This document shows positions 1-8,273 of a DNA stretch of 11,689 bases, one piece after another. Below the pieces are notes generated by a model, which was given only the letters and a program-made list of their open reading frames with translations, had not been told where the DNA came from and ran no database searches. Source of the DNA: an uncultured Clostridia bacterium (lineage in GTDB: Bacteria > Bacillota > Clostridia > Lachnospirales > Lachnospiraceae). Where the stretch lies: contig CAMONF010000024.1 of NCBI GenBank assembly GCA_946620335.1, positions 1-11,689 of the forward strand. Reading direction: 5' to 3'. The translations under genes and the position numbers were made by a program. Position 1 is the stretch's first letter. Each line of letters opens with the position of its first letter.

Positions 1-5
1 CTCCC

Positions 6-473
6 ATGGAAATCGAACGCAAATGGCTCATTCCCTCTCCGCCCGCCGACCTGGCAGCCTATCCCAGCAAGAAGATCGAGCAGGCCTATCTCTGCACCGA
101 CCCGGTCGTCCGCGTCCGCCGGAAGGGAAATGACTACATTCTCACCGTCAAAGGCCGCGGCATGCTCGCCCGCGAGGAGCACGAGCTGCCCCTCACCGAG
201 GAGGCCTACCTGCATCTCCTCGCCAAGGCTGACGGCCGAATCATCACCAAGACCCGCTACCATATTCCCTTGATTTCAGGAGATAAACAGCTTCTGATCG
301 AGCTGGACCATTTTGCAAGGCCGCACGCCGGCCTCTACCTGGCCGAGATCGAGTTCGCCTCCGTCGAGGAAGCCCTGGCCTTTCAGGCGCCGGACTGGTT
401 CGGGGAGGACGTGACGGAGGATCCGGCCTACCACAATTCGGTCATGTCCCAGCTGCCGGAGGAGGAGACCTGA
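6..473 (+). CDS. CYTH-domain protein, predicted triphosphate tunnel metalloenzyme
   Basis: This is a small soluble protein of 155 residues, the usual size of a stand-alone bacterial CYTH protein. The family folds into an eight-stranded beta tunnel that binds triphosphate and divalent metal, and many bacterial members hydrolyse inorganic triphosphate; the substrate here is inferred. The N-terminus carries the family ExExK signature (E2, E4, K6 in MEIERKWL). Further tunnel-type charged residues follow: R36 and R38 in VRVRRKG, K49 in LTVKGRG, E58/E60, K82/R84, E99/D101 in IELD, and E114/E116 in AEIEF. The ATG sits where the family normally begins, but the ribosome binding site is off the left edge, so the start cannot be checked. 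It is the only plus-strand gene and converges on proC, with a 7-nt gap between the stop codons. Family assignment is strong; the exact enzyme activity is not. Confidence 0.88.
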   Translation: MEIERKWLIPSPPADLAAYPSKKIEQAYLCTDPVVRVRRKGNDYILTVKGRGMLAREEHELPLTEEAYLHLLAKADGRIITKTRYHIPLISGDKQLLIELDHFARPHAGLYLAEIEFASVEEALAFQAPDWFGEDVTEDPAYHNSVMSQLPEEET

Positions 474-480
474 AAACTCC

Positions 481-1275
481 TCACATGGTCTTCGCCCTGT
501 AGGTCGCCGCACGGACAGCCTCAATGACGGCTGACCGGAAGCCCTTCTCCTCCAGCTTGGCAACGCCTTCAATGGTAGTGCCGGCCGGGGAAGTCACCAT
601 GTCCTTGAGCTCGCCGGGATGCTTGCCGGTCTCCAGGACCATTTTGGCGCTGCCGAGAACGGTCTGGGCCGCGAAATGGTAGGCCTGGGCCCGGGGCATG
701 CCGTCCGCCACGGCCGCATCGGCCATGGCCTCGATGAACATGTAGACGAAGGCCGGCGAGCTTCCGCTCAGGGAAGTCACGACCGCCATGAGGCTCTCCG
801 GGATCTGCTCGGCCTCGCCGAAAGCGCTGAGGATCCGGCCGGCCAGGGCCAGCTCTTCGGGAGAAACATTGGCGTTGGGGCAATAGCCGGAAATACCCTC
901 ACCCACCAAGGCTGGCGTGTTGGGCATGACGCGGACGATCTTCCGTCCCTCGCCCAGAGCGGCCTCCAGGTCAGCGATGGACTTGCCGGCCATGATGGAC
1001 ATGATCAGCTGGTCAGGCCCGAGGAGGTCCTTGATTTCCGGCGCCACCCCGGGAAAAACAAAGGGTTTCACGGCAAAGAGGACGATGTCAGCCCCTTTGA
1101 CCGCTTCCGCGTTGTCCGCGACGGTCCGTATGCCGTAGGTCTTCGCAGCCTTCTCCCTGGCCGCCTCGAAATGGTCCGAGGCCGTGATGTCCGCCGGCGC
1201 CAGGATTCCCTTGGCAATCAGGCCGCCGATGATGGCGCTGGCCATGTTCCCGCATCCGATCACTCCAAGCTTCAT
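481..1275 (-). CDS. proC: Pyrroline-5-carboxylate reductase
   Basis: ProC catalyses the last step of proline synthesis, NAD(P)H-dependent reduction of 1-pyrroline-5-carboxylate to proline, in the cytoplasm. The 264-residue protein has the usual length. It starts with a Rossmann dinucleotide-binding segment (MKLGVIGCGNMA, residues 1-12), then the conserved VMPNTPALVGEG (116-127), the substrate/dimer helix region TSLSGSSPAFVYMF (167-180), and the family signature TSPAGTTIEG (228-237). The ATG has a strong ribosome binding site, AAGGAGG, 6 nt upstream. It is the last gene of the uppS-to-proC series, 160 bp after dapF. I find no convincing promoter of its own in that gap. Its stop codon faces the CYTH gene across 7 nt, without a visible terminator, so its transcript may run into the antisense of that gene. 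Confidence 0.96.
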   Translation of the reverse strand: MKLGVIGCGNMASAIIGGLIAKGILAPADITASDHFEAAREKAAKTYGIRTVADNAEAVKGADIVLFAVKPFVFPGVAPEIKDLLGPDQLIMSIMAGKSIADLEAALGEGRKIVRVMPNTPALVGEGISGYCPNANVSPEELALAGRILSAFGEAEQIPESLMAVVTSLSGSSPAFVYMFIEAMADAAVADGMPRAQAYHFAAQTVLGSAKMVLETGKHPGELKDMVTSPAGTTIEGVAKLEEKGFRSAVIEAVRAATYRAKTM

Positions 1276-1408
1276 AGTATACCTCCTTATCGCGCCTTTC
1301 CCGGCGAAAAGAACAGCCTCCTATGTCCCGTCTGTCCATCCTGACAGCCGCCGGACCTAAGAGGCCTTTTTTATGTCTTACATCTGTGTCTGATTTCCCC
1401 ACCCAAAG

Positions 1409-1431
1409 CCGCCCGGCTCCGGGAGGTTTTT
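1409..1431 (+). terminator. Weak plus-strand terminator-like hairpin in the dapF-proC gap
   Basis: A GC-rich inverted repeat (CCGCCCG at 1409-1415 pairing with CGGGAGG at 1420-1426, one mismatch, 4-nt loop) is followed on the plus strand by five T residues. It faces against the surrounding minus-strand genes, and there is no equivalent T-run on the minus strand after dapF. If real it would stop antisense or read-through plus-strand transcription before dapF. The stem is short, so this is a tentative call. Confidence 0.25.
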
Positions 1432-1435
1432 CACG

Positions 1436-2269
1436 TCACAGATCGATGTCCCCTTCAAAGACCTCGGTCGCCGGCCCCGTCATGAAAATGTGGCCACTCT
1501 CCCGGTCCCAATCGATGAGCAGGTCGCCCCCGTTCAACTTTACGGTCACCGGATTCTGGGCCAGCCCATTCAATATGGCAGCCACCGCCGTGGCGCAGGC
1601 GCCGGTCCCGCAGGCCCAGGTCTCGCCGGAGCCCCGCTCCCAGACCCGCATGCGGAGGGTGTGGTCGTCCAGGACCTTGACGAATTCCGTGTTGACCCGG
1701 TCCGGGAAAATGTCGTCATTTTCAAACAGCGGGCCGATCTTCTCCAGCGGCAGGTCCTCCACCTCCGGCACGAAGGTCACGCAGTGGGGGTTCCCCGTGG
1801 AGACGCAGGTGATCCGCCACTCCTTGCCGCCGATGGTCACCGGAACGTCGACCGCCCGGTCGCCTTCGAGCCTGACAGGGATGTCGGCCGGCTTCAGGAT
1901 GGCCGCGCCCATATCGACCTTGAGGAGGACCGCCTTGCCGTCTTCCACCGTGAGCTCCAGGATCTTCACGCCTGAGCCCGTGGCGATGCGGACCGTAGTC
2001 TTGTCCGTGAGGCCGTGGTCGTAAACGTACTTGCCCACGCAGCGGATGCCGTTGCCGCACATTTTCCCGCGGCTGCCGTCGGCGTTGTACATGTCCATCT
2101 CAAAATCCGCCTCGTCTGAGGGCTTGATCAGGATCAGGCCGTCGGAGCCGATGCCGAAATGCCGGTCGCTGACAACAATCGCCGTCCTGGCCGGGTCCGC
2201 CACCGTCTCGCGGGTGCAGTCCACGTAAACATAATCATTTCCGATGCCGTGCATCTTTGTAAAATGCAT
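1436..2269 (-). CDS. dapF: Diaminopimelate epimerase
   Basis: DapF interconverts LL- and meso-2,6-diaminopimelate, supplying meso-DAP for peptidoglycan cross-links and as lysine precursor; it is a cytoplasmic, PLP-independent racemase using two cysteines. Both are visible: Cys71 in KMCGNGIRC and Cys220 in GETWACGTGACA. The N-terminus MHFTKMHGIGNDYVYVD is the standard opening, and 277 residues is normal length. The two halves show the expected internal pseudo-symmetry. The start at 2269 has AAGGAG 6 nt upstream; a second ATG at 2273 is out of frame. It follows the polyprenyl synthetase by 120 bp and precedes proC by 160 bp, probably in one transcript started at uppS, though internal promoters are possible. 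The 5' leader contains a 6-bp inverted repeat just before the ribosome binding site. Confidence 0.97.
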   Translation of the reverse strand: MHFTKMHGIGNDYVYVDCTRETVADPARTAIVVSDRHFGIGSDGLILIKPSDEADFEMDMYNADGSRGKMCGNGIRCVGKYVYDHGLTDKTTVRIATGSGVKILELTVEDGKAVLLKVDMGAAILKPADIPVRLEGDRAVDVPVTIGGKEWRITCVSTGNPHCVTFVPEVEDLPLEKIGPLFENDDIFPDRVNTEFVKVLDDHTLRMRVWERGSGETWACGTGACATAVAAILNGLAQNPVTVKLNGGDLLIDWDRESGHIFMTGPATEVFEGDIDL

Positions 2270-2389
2270 ACATTTCTCCTTAAATCTGCGGCAGTACTTT
2301 CCTCCCGCAGGGTATTGCTGATTGAATCTGAAAACAGATAATACGGCAAAGCCTCGTCAGCGTCTTCCCCTGACTTGGCTGCTGGGCTC

Positions 2390-3517
2390 TCAATAAGTCC
2401 GCTGGCTGCAGTAGTCGATGAACCCGCGCAGAATGGCCCGGTCCTCGTAGGGCAGGGAGCTGAGGGTCGACACCGTCTTCCTGGCCCTGGCATAGTAGTG
2501 GTTCATGGTGTCCGTCGCGTACTCCAGGGCGCCGGAATTGCGGAAAATTTCCCTGACAGCCTCGATATCCGCCACCGTCAGATCCTGCTTGCCGTAATAC
2601 TTCATGAGCTCCGGCAGATAGTCCTTCTGCTCCGTGTGCACGTACTGGTAGAGCACCGTCTGCTTGCACTCACTGATGTCGGAGCCCACGTTCTTCCCGA
2701 GGGCCGCCTCGTCGGCATAGATGCCCAGGATGTCGTCCATGATCTGGAAGGCAATGCCCACATCCTTGCCGTACTTCTCCATGGCGGTGATGAGCTTCCT
2801 GTCAGCGCCGCCCAGGCGGAGGCCCAGCCCCAGGGGGCCGATGATGGTATAGTGGGCGGTCTTCAGATAGTAGATGTCCTTGACCGTCCTGAGGAGCAGG
2901 GCATCCTTCTCCGTCTCGCTCATGGACGGATCCTGCATCTCAAAGGGCAGGACCACGTCCAGCAGCTCGCCTCGGATGGTCTCCAGGATGACCTTGTCAA
3001 AGTAGGTGATCAGGGAGGCAAAATTGGGGTCGTCCCCGTACTTGTCGGCCAGCTCGAGATTGGCGTAATAAAGGCCCAGATCTCCGAGGCAGATGGCCGC
3101 GGACCGGCCAACGCTGTCAGGGGAGCCGCCCTCCATATCGATCCGGATATCCCTCTCCTCGAGCCGCTCCTTCTCCCTGAGGTGGGCGGTCTTCTTGCCG
3201 CGCCTTAAGCTGGCGTTGTCGATCACGTCGTCGTGGATGAGGACGCCGGTCTGGAAGAGCTCGAAGGCGAGGGCAAGGGCATCGGCCCGCTGGATGTCTT
3301 CATTTCCCGCCAGCCGGTAGCCCAGGGTCACCAGCATGCCGCGGAGCATCTTGCCGCCCGTGTTGAGGTCGGCGAAATCCTCCATAAAGGGGGTGAGCAG
3401 CGGATGGTCCTCCTTGAGAAGCCGGTCGTTGAAGGCGGCTGCCCGCCTCTTGAGATGCCGGAGGGAGTCGTTGTAAAAGTCCCTGAAAATATCAATATCT
3501 TGAAGTTCCCTGGCCAT
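2390..3517 (-). CDS. Polyprenyl synthetase (trans-isoprenyl diphosphate synthase)
   Basis: Members of this family condense isopentenyl diphosphate with allylic diphosphates in trans to give FPP, GGPP or longer chains. The first aspartate-rich motif is at residues 96-100 (IHDDVIDNASLRRG region). The second is QIMDDILGIY (258-267), followed by GKNVGSD and the basic KQT motif (274-287). The second motif is DDxxG rather than DDxxD, a variant also known in GGPP-synthase-like branches, so I do not regard it as inactivating. The protein is long, 375 residues against about 300 for IspA-type enzymes, partly from a charged insert after the first motif (residues about 114-136). Product chain length cannot be read from sequence alone. 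Its ATG directly follows the uppS stop codon (TAAATG), and its ribosome binding site AAGGGG lies inside the uppS end, implying translational coupling. It could feed UppS with an allylic primer; that is inference. Confidence 0.92.
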   Translation of the reverse strand: MARELQDIDIFRDFYNDSLRHLKRRAAAFNDRLLKEDHPLLTPFMEDFADLNTGGKMLRGMLVTLGYRLAGNEDIQRADALALAFELFQTGVLIHDDVIDNASLRRGKKTAHLREKERLEERDIRIDMEGGSPDSVGRSAAICLGDLGLYYANLELADKYGDDPNFASLITYFDKVILETIRGELLDVVLPFEMQDPSMSETEKDALLLRTVKDIYYLKTAHYTIIGPLGLGLRLGGADRKLITAMEKYGKDVGIAFQIMDDILGIYADEAALGKNVGSDISECKQTVLYQYVHTEQKDYLPELMKYYGKQDLTVADIEAVREIFRNSGALEYATDTMNHYYARARKTVSTLSSLPYEDRAILRGFIDYCSQRTY

Positions 3518-4222
3518 TTATTTCCCCTTGTTGATCTGAATGTTCTCGTAGTAGGCGAGCGCCTTCCCAAGTTCCTCTTTGGTAAAGTCGGGCCAGAGGG
3601 TGTCCGTGAAGTAGATCTCCGAATAGACCGTCTGCCATGGGAAGAAGTTGGAAAGCCGCTGGTTGCCGCCGGTCCGGATCACCATGTCGATGTCCGGCAC
3701 CCCGGCCGTGTCCAGGCAGGCCTCGAAGCCCGCCTCGGTGAGGAGCGCGGGATCTTCCTCGCCCCGCAGCACCTTGTCCGTGTATTTTTTGACGGCCCGG
3801 ATGATCTCGTCGCGGCCGCCGTAGCTGATGGCGACCTGGACCGTCAGGTTGCGGCAATGGGCCGTCATTTCCATGGCCTTGGCCACGGTCTCCCGGTCCT
3901 CCGGGGACAGGAGTTCCAGATTGCCGACCACGATGACCCGGATGTCCCGCTCGATGCAGACCTTGACCTGCTCCGTGAAGAACCGCTCCATGAGCTTAAA
4001 GAGGTCTCTGACCTCCTGCCGGGACCGGTTCCAGTTCTCCGTTGAAAATGCATACACGCTCAGGTAGGGAATGTCCGCGTCCTGGCACCAGGTGCACAGG
4101 TCCATGAAGGTATCCACTCCCTTCTCATGTCCCCTCATCACGGAGGTGAACATATGCTGCCGGGCCCAACGCCGGTTGCCGTCCATGATGACGCCAAGAT
4201 GTCTAACTTTGTTCTCTGCCAC
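3518..4222 (-). CDS. uppS: Isoprenyl transferase (undecaprenyl diphosphate synthase)
   Basis: UppS is a cis-prenyltransferase that extends FPP with isopentenyl diphosphate to undecaprenyl diphosphate, the lipid carrier for peptidoglycan and other wall polymers. The motifs are clear: HLGVIMDGNRRWA with the metal/diphosphate Asp, SVYAFSTENWNR, AISYGGRDEI, and RTGGNQRLSNFFPWQ followed by YSEIYFTDTLWPDF. I choose the GTG at 4222 (234 residues). AGAAGG lies 10 nt upstream, and the predicted transcription start near 4257 would lie downstream of the in-frame ATG at 4261, which would give 247 residues. One oddity: the usually conserved Glu of the RT-S/G-G-E motif is Asn (codon 3662-3664). It is the first gene of a unit with the polyprenyl synthetase, dapF and proC. 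The identity is secure; the start is a reasoned choice. Confidence 0.95.
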   Translation of the reverse strand: MAENKVRHLGVIMDGNRRWARQHMFTSVMRGHEKGVDTFMDLCTWCQDADIPYLSVYAFSTENWNRSRQEVRDLFKLMERFFTEQVKVCIERDIRVIVVGNLELLSPEDRETVAKAMEMTAHCRNLTVQVAISYGGRDEIIRAVKKYTDKVLRGEEDPALLTEAGFEACLDTAGVPDIDMVIRTGGNQRLSNFFPWQTVYSEIYFTDTLWPDFTKEELGKALAYYENIQINKGK

Positions 4223-4232
4223 TGTGCACGTA

Positions 4233-4238
4233 CCTTCT
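4233..4238 (-). promoter_or_regulatory. Ribosome binding site deciding the uppS GTG start
   Basis: AGAAGG on the minus strand lies 10 nt before the GTG at 4222. The in-frame upstream ATG at 4261 has no Shine-Dalgarno sequence and sits next to the -10 box, so the GTG is the better start. Confidence 0.55.
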
Positions 4239-4263
4239 CTTTCTGCGGTGTTATCATGCATAA

Positions 4264-4292
4264 ATTATAGTCTGAGGCGGGGCCTTTTTCAA
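4264..4292 (-). promoter_or_regulatory. Sigma-A type promoter of uppS
   Basis: On the minus strand a -35 box TTGAAA (4292-4287) is followed after exactly 17 nt by a perfect -10 box TATAAT (4269-4264). This predicts transcription starting near 4257, giving a leader of about 35 nt before the GTG start of uppS. The first two bases of the -35 box (4291-4292) are the terminal bases of the composite repeat next to it. It is the best promoter match I found in the window and would drive uppS, the polyprenyl synthetase, dapF and proC. Confidence 0.75.
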
Positions 4293-4476
4293 CTGGGAAT
4301 CAGGGGCGGGTCTGCTGGGTTTCATCGCGTGAAGCGGAAACTGGGAATCAGGGACGGTTCCTTTTCCCACTTTTCGTTTTACGAAAGGGGGGAAAAGGAA
4401 CCGTCCCTGATTCCCAGTTTCCCCCGGCTTCCGTTTTACGAAAAGCGGGAAAAGGACCCGTCCCTGATTCCCAGTT
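4291..4476. repeat. Composite palindromic repeat locus (nested copies)
   Basis: This intergenic block contains four half-units of one dispersed repeat, each ending in AACTGGGAATCAGG or its complement. An inner full unit (core 4339-4419) forms a hairpin with 40-nt arms (4338-4377 and 4381-4420), two mismatches and a TTT loop. It is flanked by an outer left half (4291-4312) and an outer right half (4432-4476) that pair with each other over 22 nt with one mismatch. The inner unit matches the copy at 10632-10712 in 79 of 81 positions. The block begins 10 nt after the stop of the HerA-like gene and ends at the uppS -35 box. No long T-run follows the hairpins on the minus strand, so it is not a classic terminator, though the RNA would be highly structured. 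No open frame here looks coding. Confidence 0.9.
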
Positions 4477-4486
4477 TTAACCCATC

Positions 4487-6631
<2,145 letters not shown>

Positions 6632-6635
6632 GTCT

Positions 6636-6641
6636 CCTCCT
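6636..6641 (-). promoter_or_regulatory. Ribosome binding site favouring the ATG at 6631
   Basis: AGGAGG lies in the 11-nt space between the hydrolase stop codon and the ATG of the HerA-like gene, 4 nt before that ATG. The alternative GTG start at 6646 is upstream of this site and overlaps the stop codon. Confidence 0.55.
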
Positions 6642-6642
6642 C

Positions 6643-7605
6643 TCACTTTTCCTCCAGCTCTGCAAAGAAACTTTCCAGCGCCGAAATGTATTTTTCGTTG
6701 TCAAAATACCATGAGAACGCGTGGCTCGCGTCATCCACCAGGCACAGACGCTTGGGGGCGCTGCAGACCTGATAGTTATGGATCGTCATATGCGGCGGAA
6801 CAAAGTCGTCCTTGGTGCCGCTGATAAAAAGGGTCGGAATCCTGGCCGTCCGCAGGATCTCGAGGGTGGATTTCTCCTTCATGTCATAGCCGGCCAGGAG
6901 TTTGGTCATGAGACGGATCGCCGGCATGAAGGGATAGGCGGGCAGGTTGAACCAGTTCTTGAGGCAGGCCCGGGCGATGTCCCAGGGGCTGGTAAAGCCG
7001 CAGTCGGCGACGATGCCCCTGACCCGCGCCGGGAGTTTCTCGGCCTGGGCCATGAGAACAGAGGTGGCGCCCATGGAAATACCGTGCAGGTAGACGGGAA
7101 TATCGGGCTTCGTCCGCTCCGCCAGATACGCGGTCCATTCGGCCACGTCCTCAGACTCGCGGATGCCCATGGTGATGTATTCGCCTCCGCTCCTGCGCTG
7201 GCCCCTCTGCTCGATGCACAGCACGTCCGCGCCGTGCTCGTGGTAATACTGCACGATCCCGGCGAAGTCCTTCTGCCAGGTACTGTGCCAGCCGTGGACC
7301 AGGAGAACGGCCCGCCGGGCCTCTCCCTCCGCCGGGAGAAAACCGCCGACCAGCCTGGTGCCGTCCCGGGCCGTCAGCGTCAGCTCCTCGAAGGGCGCCC
7401 GCTCGTTCCAGCGGACCCCGATCTCGTACTCCTTGCCGTAGCCCTTGGTGTAGTTCTCGTCGGCCAGCTCGTCGTCCTTGTAAGGGTCTTCATTTCTCTT
7501 CAGGAACTTCTGGCAAAAATACCAACCCACGCCGCCAAGGGCAGCTGCCGGAAGGGCAAAGGCCGCGCCTGCGGCGATCAGTAAGCCTTTCATCATCTTG
7601 TTCAT
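6643..7605 (-). CDS. Membrane-anchored alpha/beta hydrolase
   Basis: This 320-residue protein has an N-terminal hydrophobic segment (about residues 7-30) preceded by basic residues. That suggests a signal anchor with the catalytic domain outside the membrane; there is no obvious lipobox. The alpha/beta-hydrolase fold is supported by the oxyanion region LLVHGWHS (101-108), the nucleophile elbow GISMGA with Ser177, a probable acid Asp266 or Asp267 in GTKDDFVP, and His295 in DASHAFSW. It resembles the COG1073-type serine hydrolases (B. subtilis YqkD-like) common in Bacillota; the substrate is unknown. The ATG has AAGGAAG 9 nt upstream. It lies 159 bp downstream of the exporter gene and 11 nt upstream of the HerA-like gene, so the latter two are probably co-transcribed. 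I found no clear promoter in front of it. Confidence 0.87.
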   Translation of the reverse strand: MNKMMKGLLIAAGAAFALPAAALGGVGWYFCQKFLKRNEDPYKDDELADENYTKGYGKEYEIGVRWNERAPFEELTLTARDGTRLVGGFLPAEGEARRAVLLVHGWHSTWQKDFAGIVQYYHEHGADVLCIEQRGQRRSGGEYITMGIRESEDVAEWTAYLAERTKPDIPVYLHGISMGATSVLMAQAEKLPARVRGIVADCGFTSPWDIARACLKNWFNLPAYPFMPAIRLMTKLLAGYDMKEKSTLEILRTARIPTLFISGTKDDFVPPHMTIHNYQVCSAPKRLCLVDDASHAFSWYFDNEKYISALESFFAELEEK

Positions 7606-7692
7606 GCTCCGCGTCTTCCTTTATTGGCATCTGACAGGCTCATACAGCCGGAAATGCAGCCATTCCCGGCCGGGGTGCGCCTGTCATATTCG

Positions 7693-7730
7693 GCACATCT
7701 GCCGCATTCCTGTTTGGAGATGGGATGTGC
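7693..7730. other. Inverted repeat upstream of the hydrolase gene
   Basis: In the 159-bp gap between the exporter and hydrolase genes, GCACATC (7693-7699) and GATGTGC (7724-7730) form a perfect 7-bp inverted repeat with a 24-nt spacer. A smaller overlapping palindrome, CGGCA-CATC-TGCCG, occupies 7691-7704. It could be an operator or an RNA hairpin, but there is no T-run after it and no convincing promoter boxes around it. Chance occurrence is possible. Confidence 0.2.
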
Positions 7731-7764
7731 GCTCGTCTGATTTGTTTTTATTTCCCGCAGGCCT

Positions 7765-8235
7765 TCAGCCGAAAAAGCTGATGCCCTGCATGAGCAGCAG
7801 TGTTCCGGACCCCATGATGACGCCTGCCAGCACGACGCCCAGCATGACGGCGATGACGCTGGACTTGAAGTCCATGTCCAGGATGCTGGCGGCCAGGGTC
7901 CCGGTCCAGGCGCCGGTGCCCGGGAGGGGAATGCCCACGAAGAGGAGAAGGGCTACGAAGAGCCCGCGTCCCGCTGTGGCCTTGAGCTTCTCTCCGCCCT
8001 TGTGCCCCTTTTCCAGGCAGAAGGTGAAGAAGCCGCCAATCACCGGCTTGTCCTTTCCCCACTCGAGGACCTTCCTCGCGAAGAAGAAAATGACAGGCAC
8101 AGGCAGCATGTTGCCCACAATACAGATGATGTAGGCCTCAAGCGTCGGAATTCCCGACGCCAGGGCGATCGGCAGGGCGCCCCTCAGCTCGACGAGGGGT
8201 ACCATGGATACGAAAAAGGCGATGAGATATTTCAT
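7765..8235 (-). CDS. COG2426 small multidrug export-type membrane protein
   Basis: This small hydrophobic protein of 156 residues matches the PF06695/COG2426 family, annotated as putative small multidrug exporters and distantly related to DedA-type membrane proteins; transport substrates are not established. Family features are visible: an N-terminal membrane segment leading to VPLVELRGALPIALASG, a second membrane segment IICIVGNMLPVPVIFFFA, a cytoplasmic-like charged stretch, then LLLFVGIPLPGTGAWTGTLAA and a C-terminal hydrophobic segment. The two proline/glycine-rich re-entrant-like motifs (PLVELRG and PLPGTGAWTG) are characteristic. I prefer the ATG at 8235 with GGAGA 10 nt upstream; a TTG at 8238, one codon earlier, is an alternative with closer spacing. 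It follows hisC by 38 nt, so it is likely the third gene of the aminotransferase-hisC unit, although no functional link is evident. Confidence 0.85.
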   Translation of the reverse strand: MKYLIAFFVSMVPLVELRGALPIALASGIPTLEAYIICIVGNMLPVPVIFFFARKVLEWGKDKPVIGGFFTFCLEKGHKGGEKLKATAGRGLFVALLLFVGIPLPGTGAWTGTLAASILDMDFKSSVIAVMLGVVLAGVIMGSGTLLLMQGISFFG

Positions 8236-8273
8236 CAATGACTGGTCTCCGTTTCAGTTGATAGTATTCCGCC

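Noticed and set aside
2270..2389. Separate promoter for dapF (a TATTAT box near 2330-2345)
   Set aside because: No acceptable -35 box lies at 16-18 nt from it.
2722..2736. DDILG second aspartate-rich motif in the polyprenyl synthetase as a lost catalytic residue
   Set aside because: DDxxG occurs in active GGPP-synthase-like branches, and the following GKxxGxD and KQT motifs are intact.
2375..4045. Long plus-strand open frames opposite the polyprenyl synthetase and uppS genes
   Set aside because: They are mirror frames of well-supported minus-strand genes in GC-rich DNA, and their translations look like low-complexity antisense products without family motifs.
4291..4476. CRISPR array or tandem repeat
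   Set aside because: The units are inverted palindromes without regular unique spacers, and no cas genes are present.
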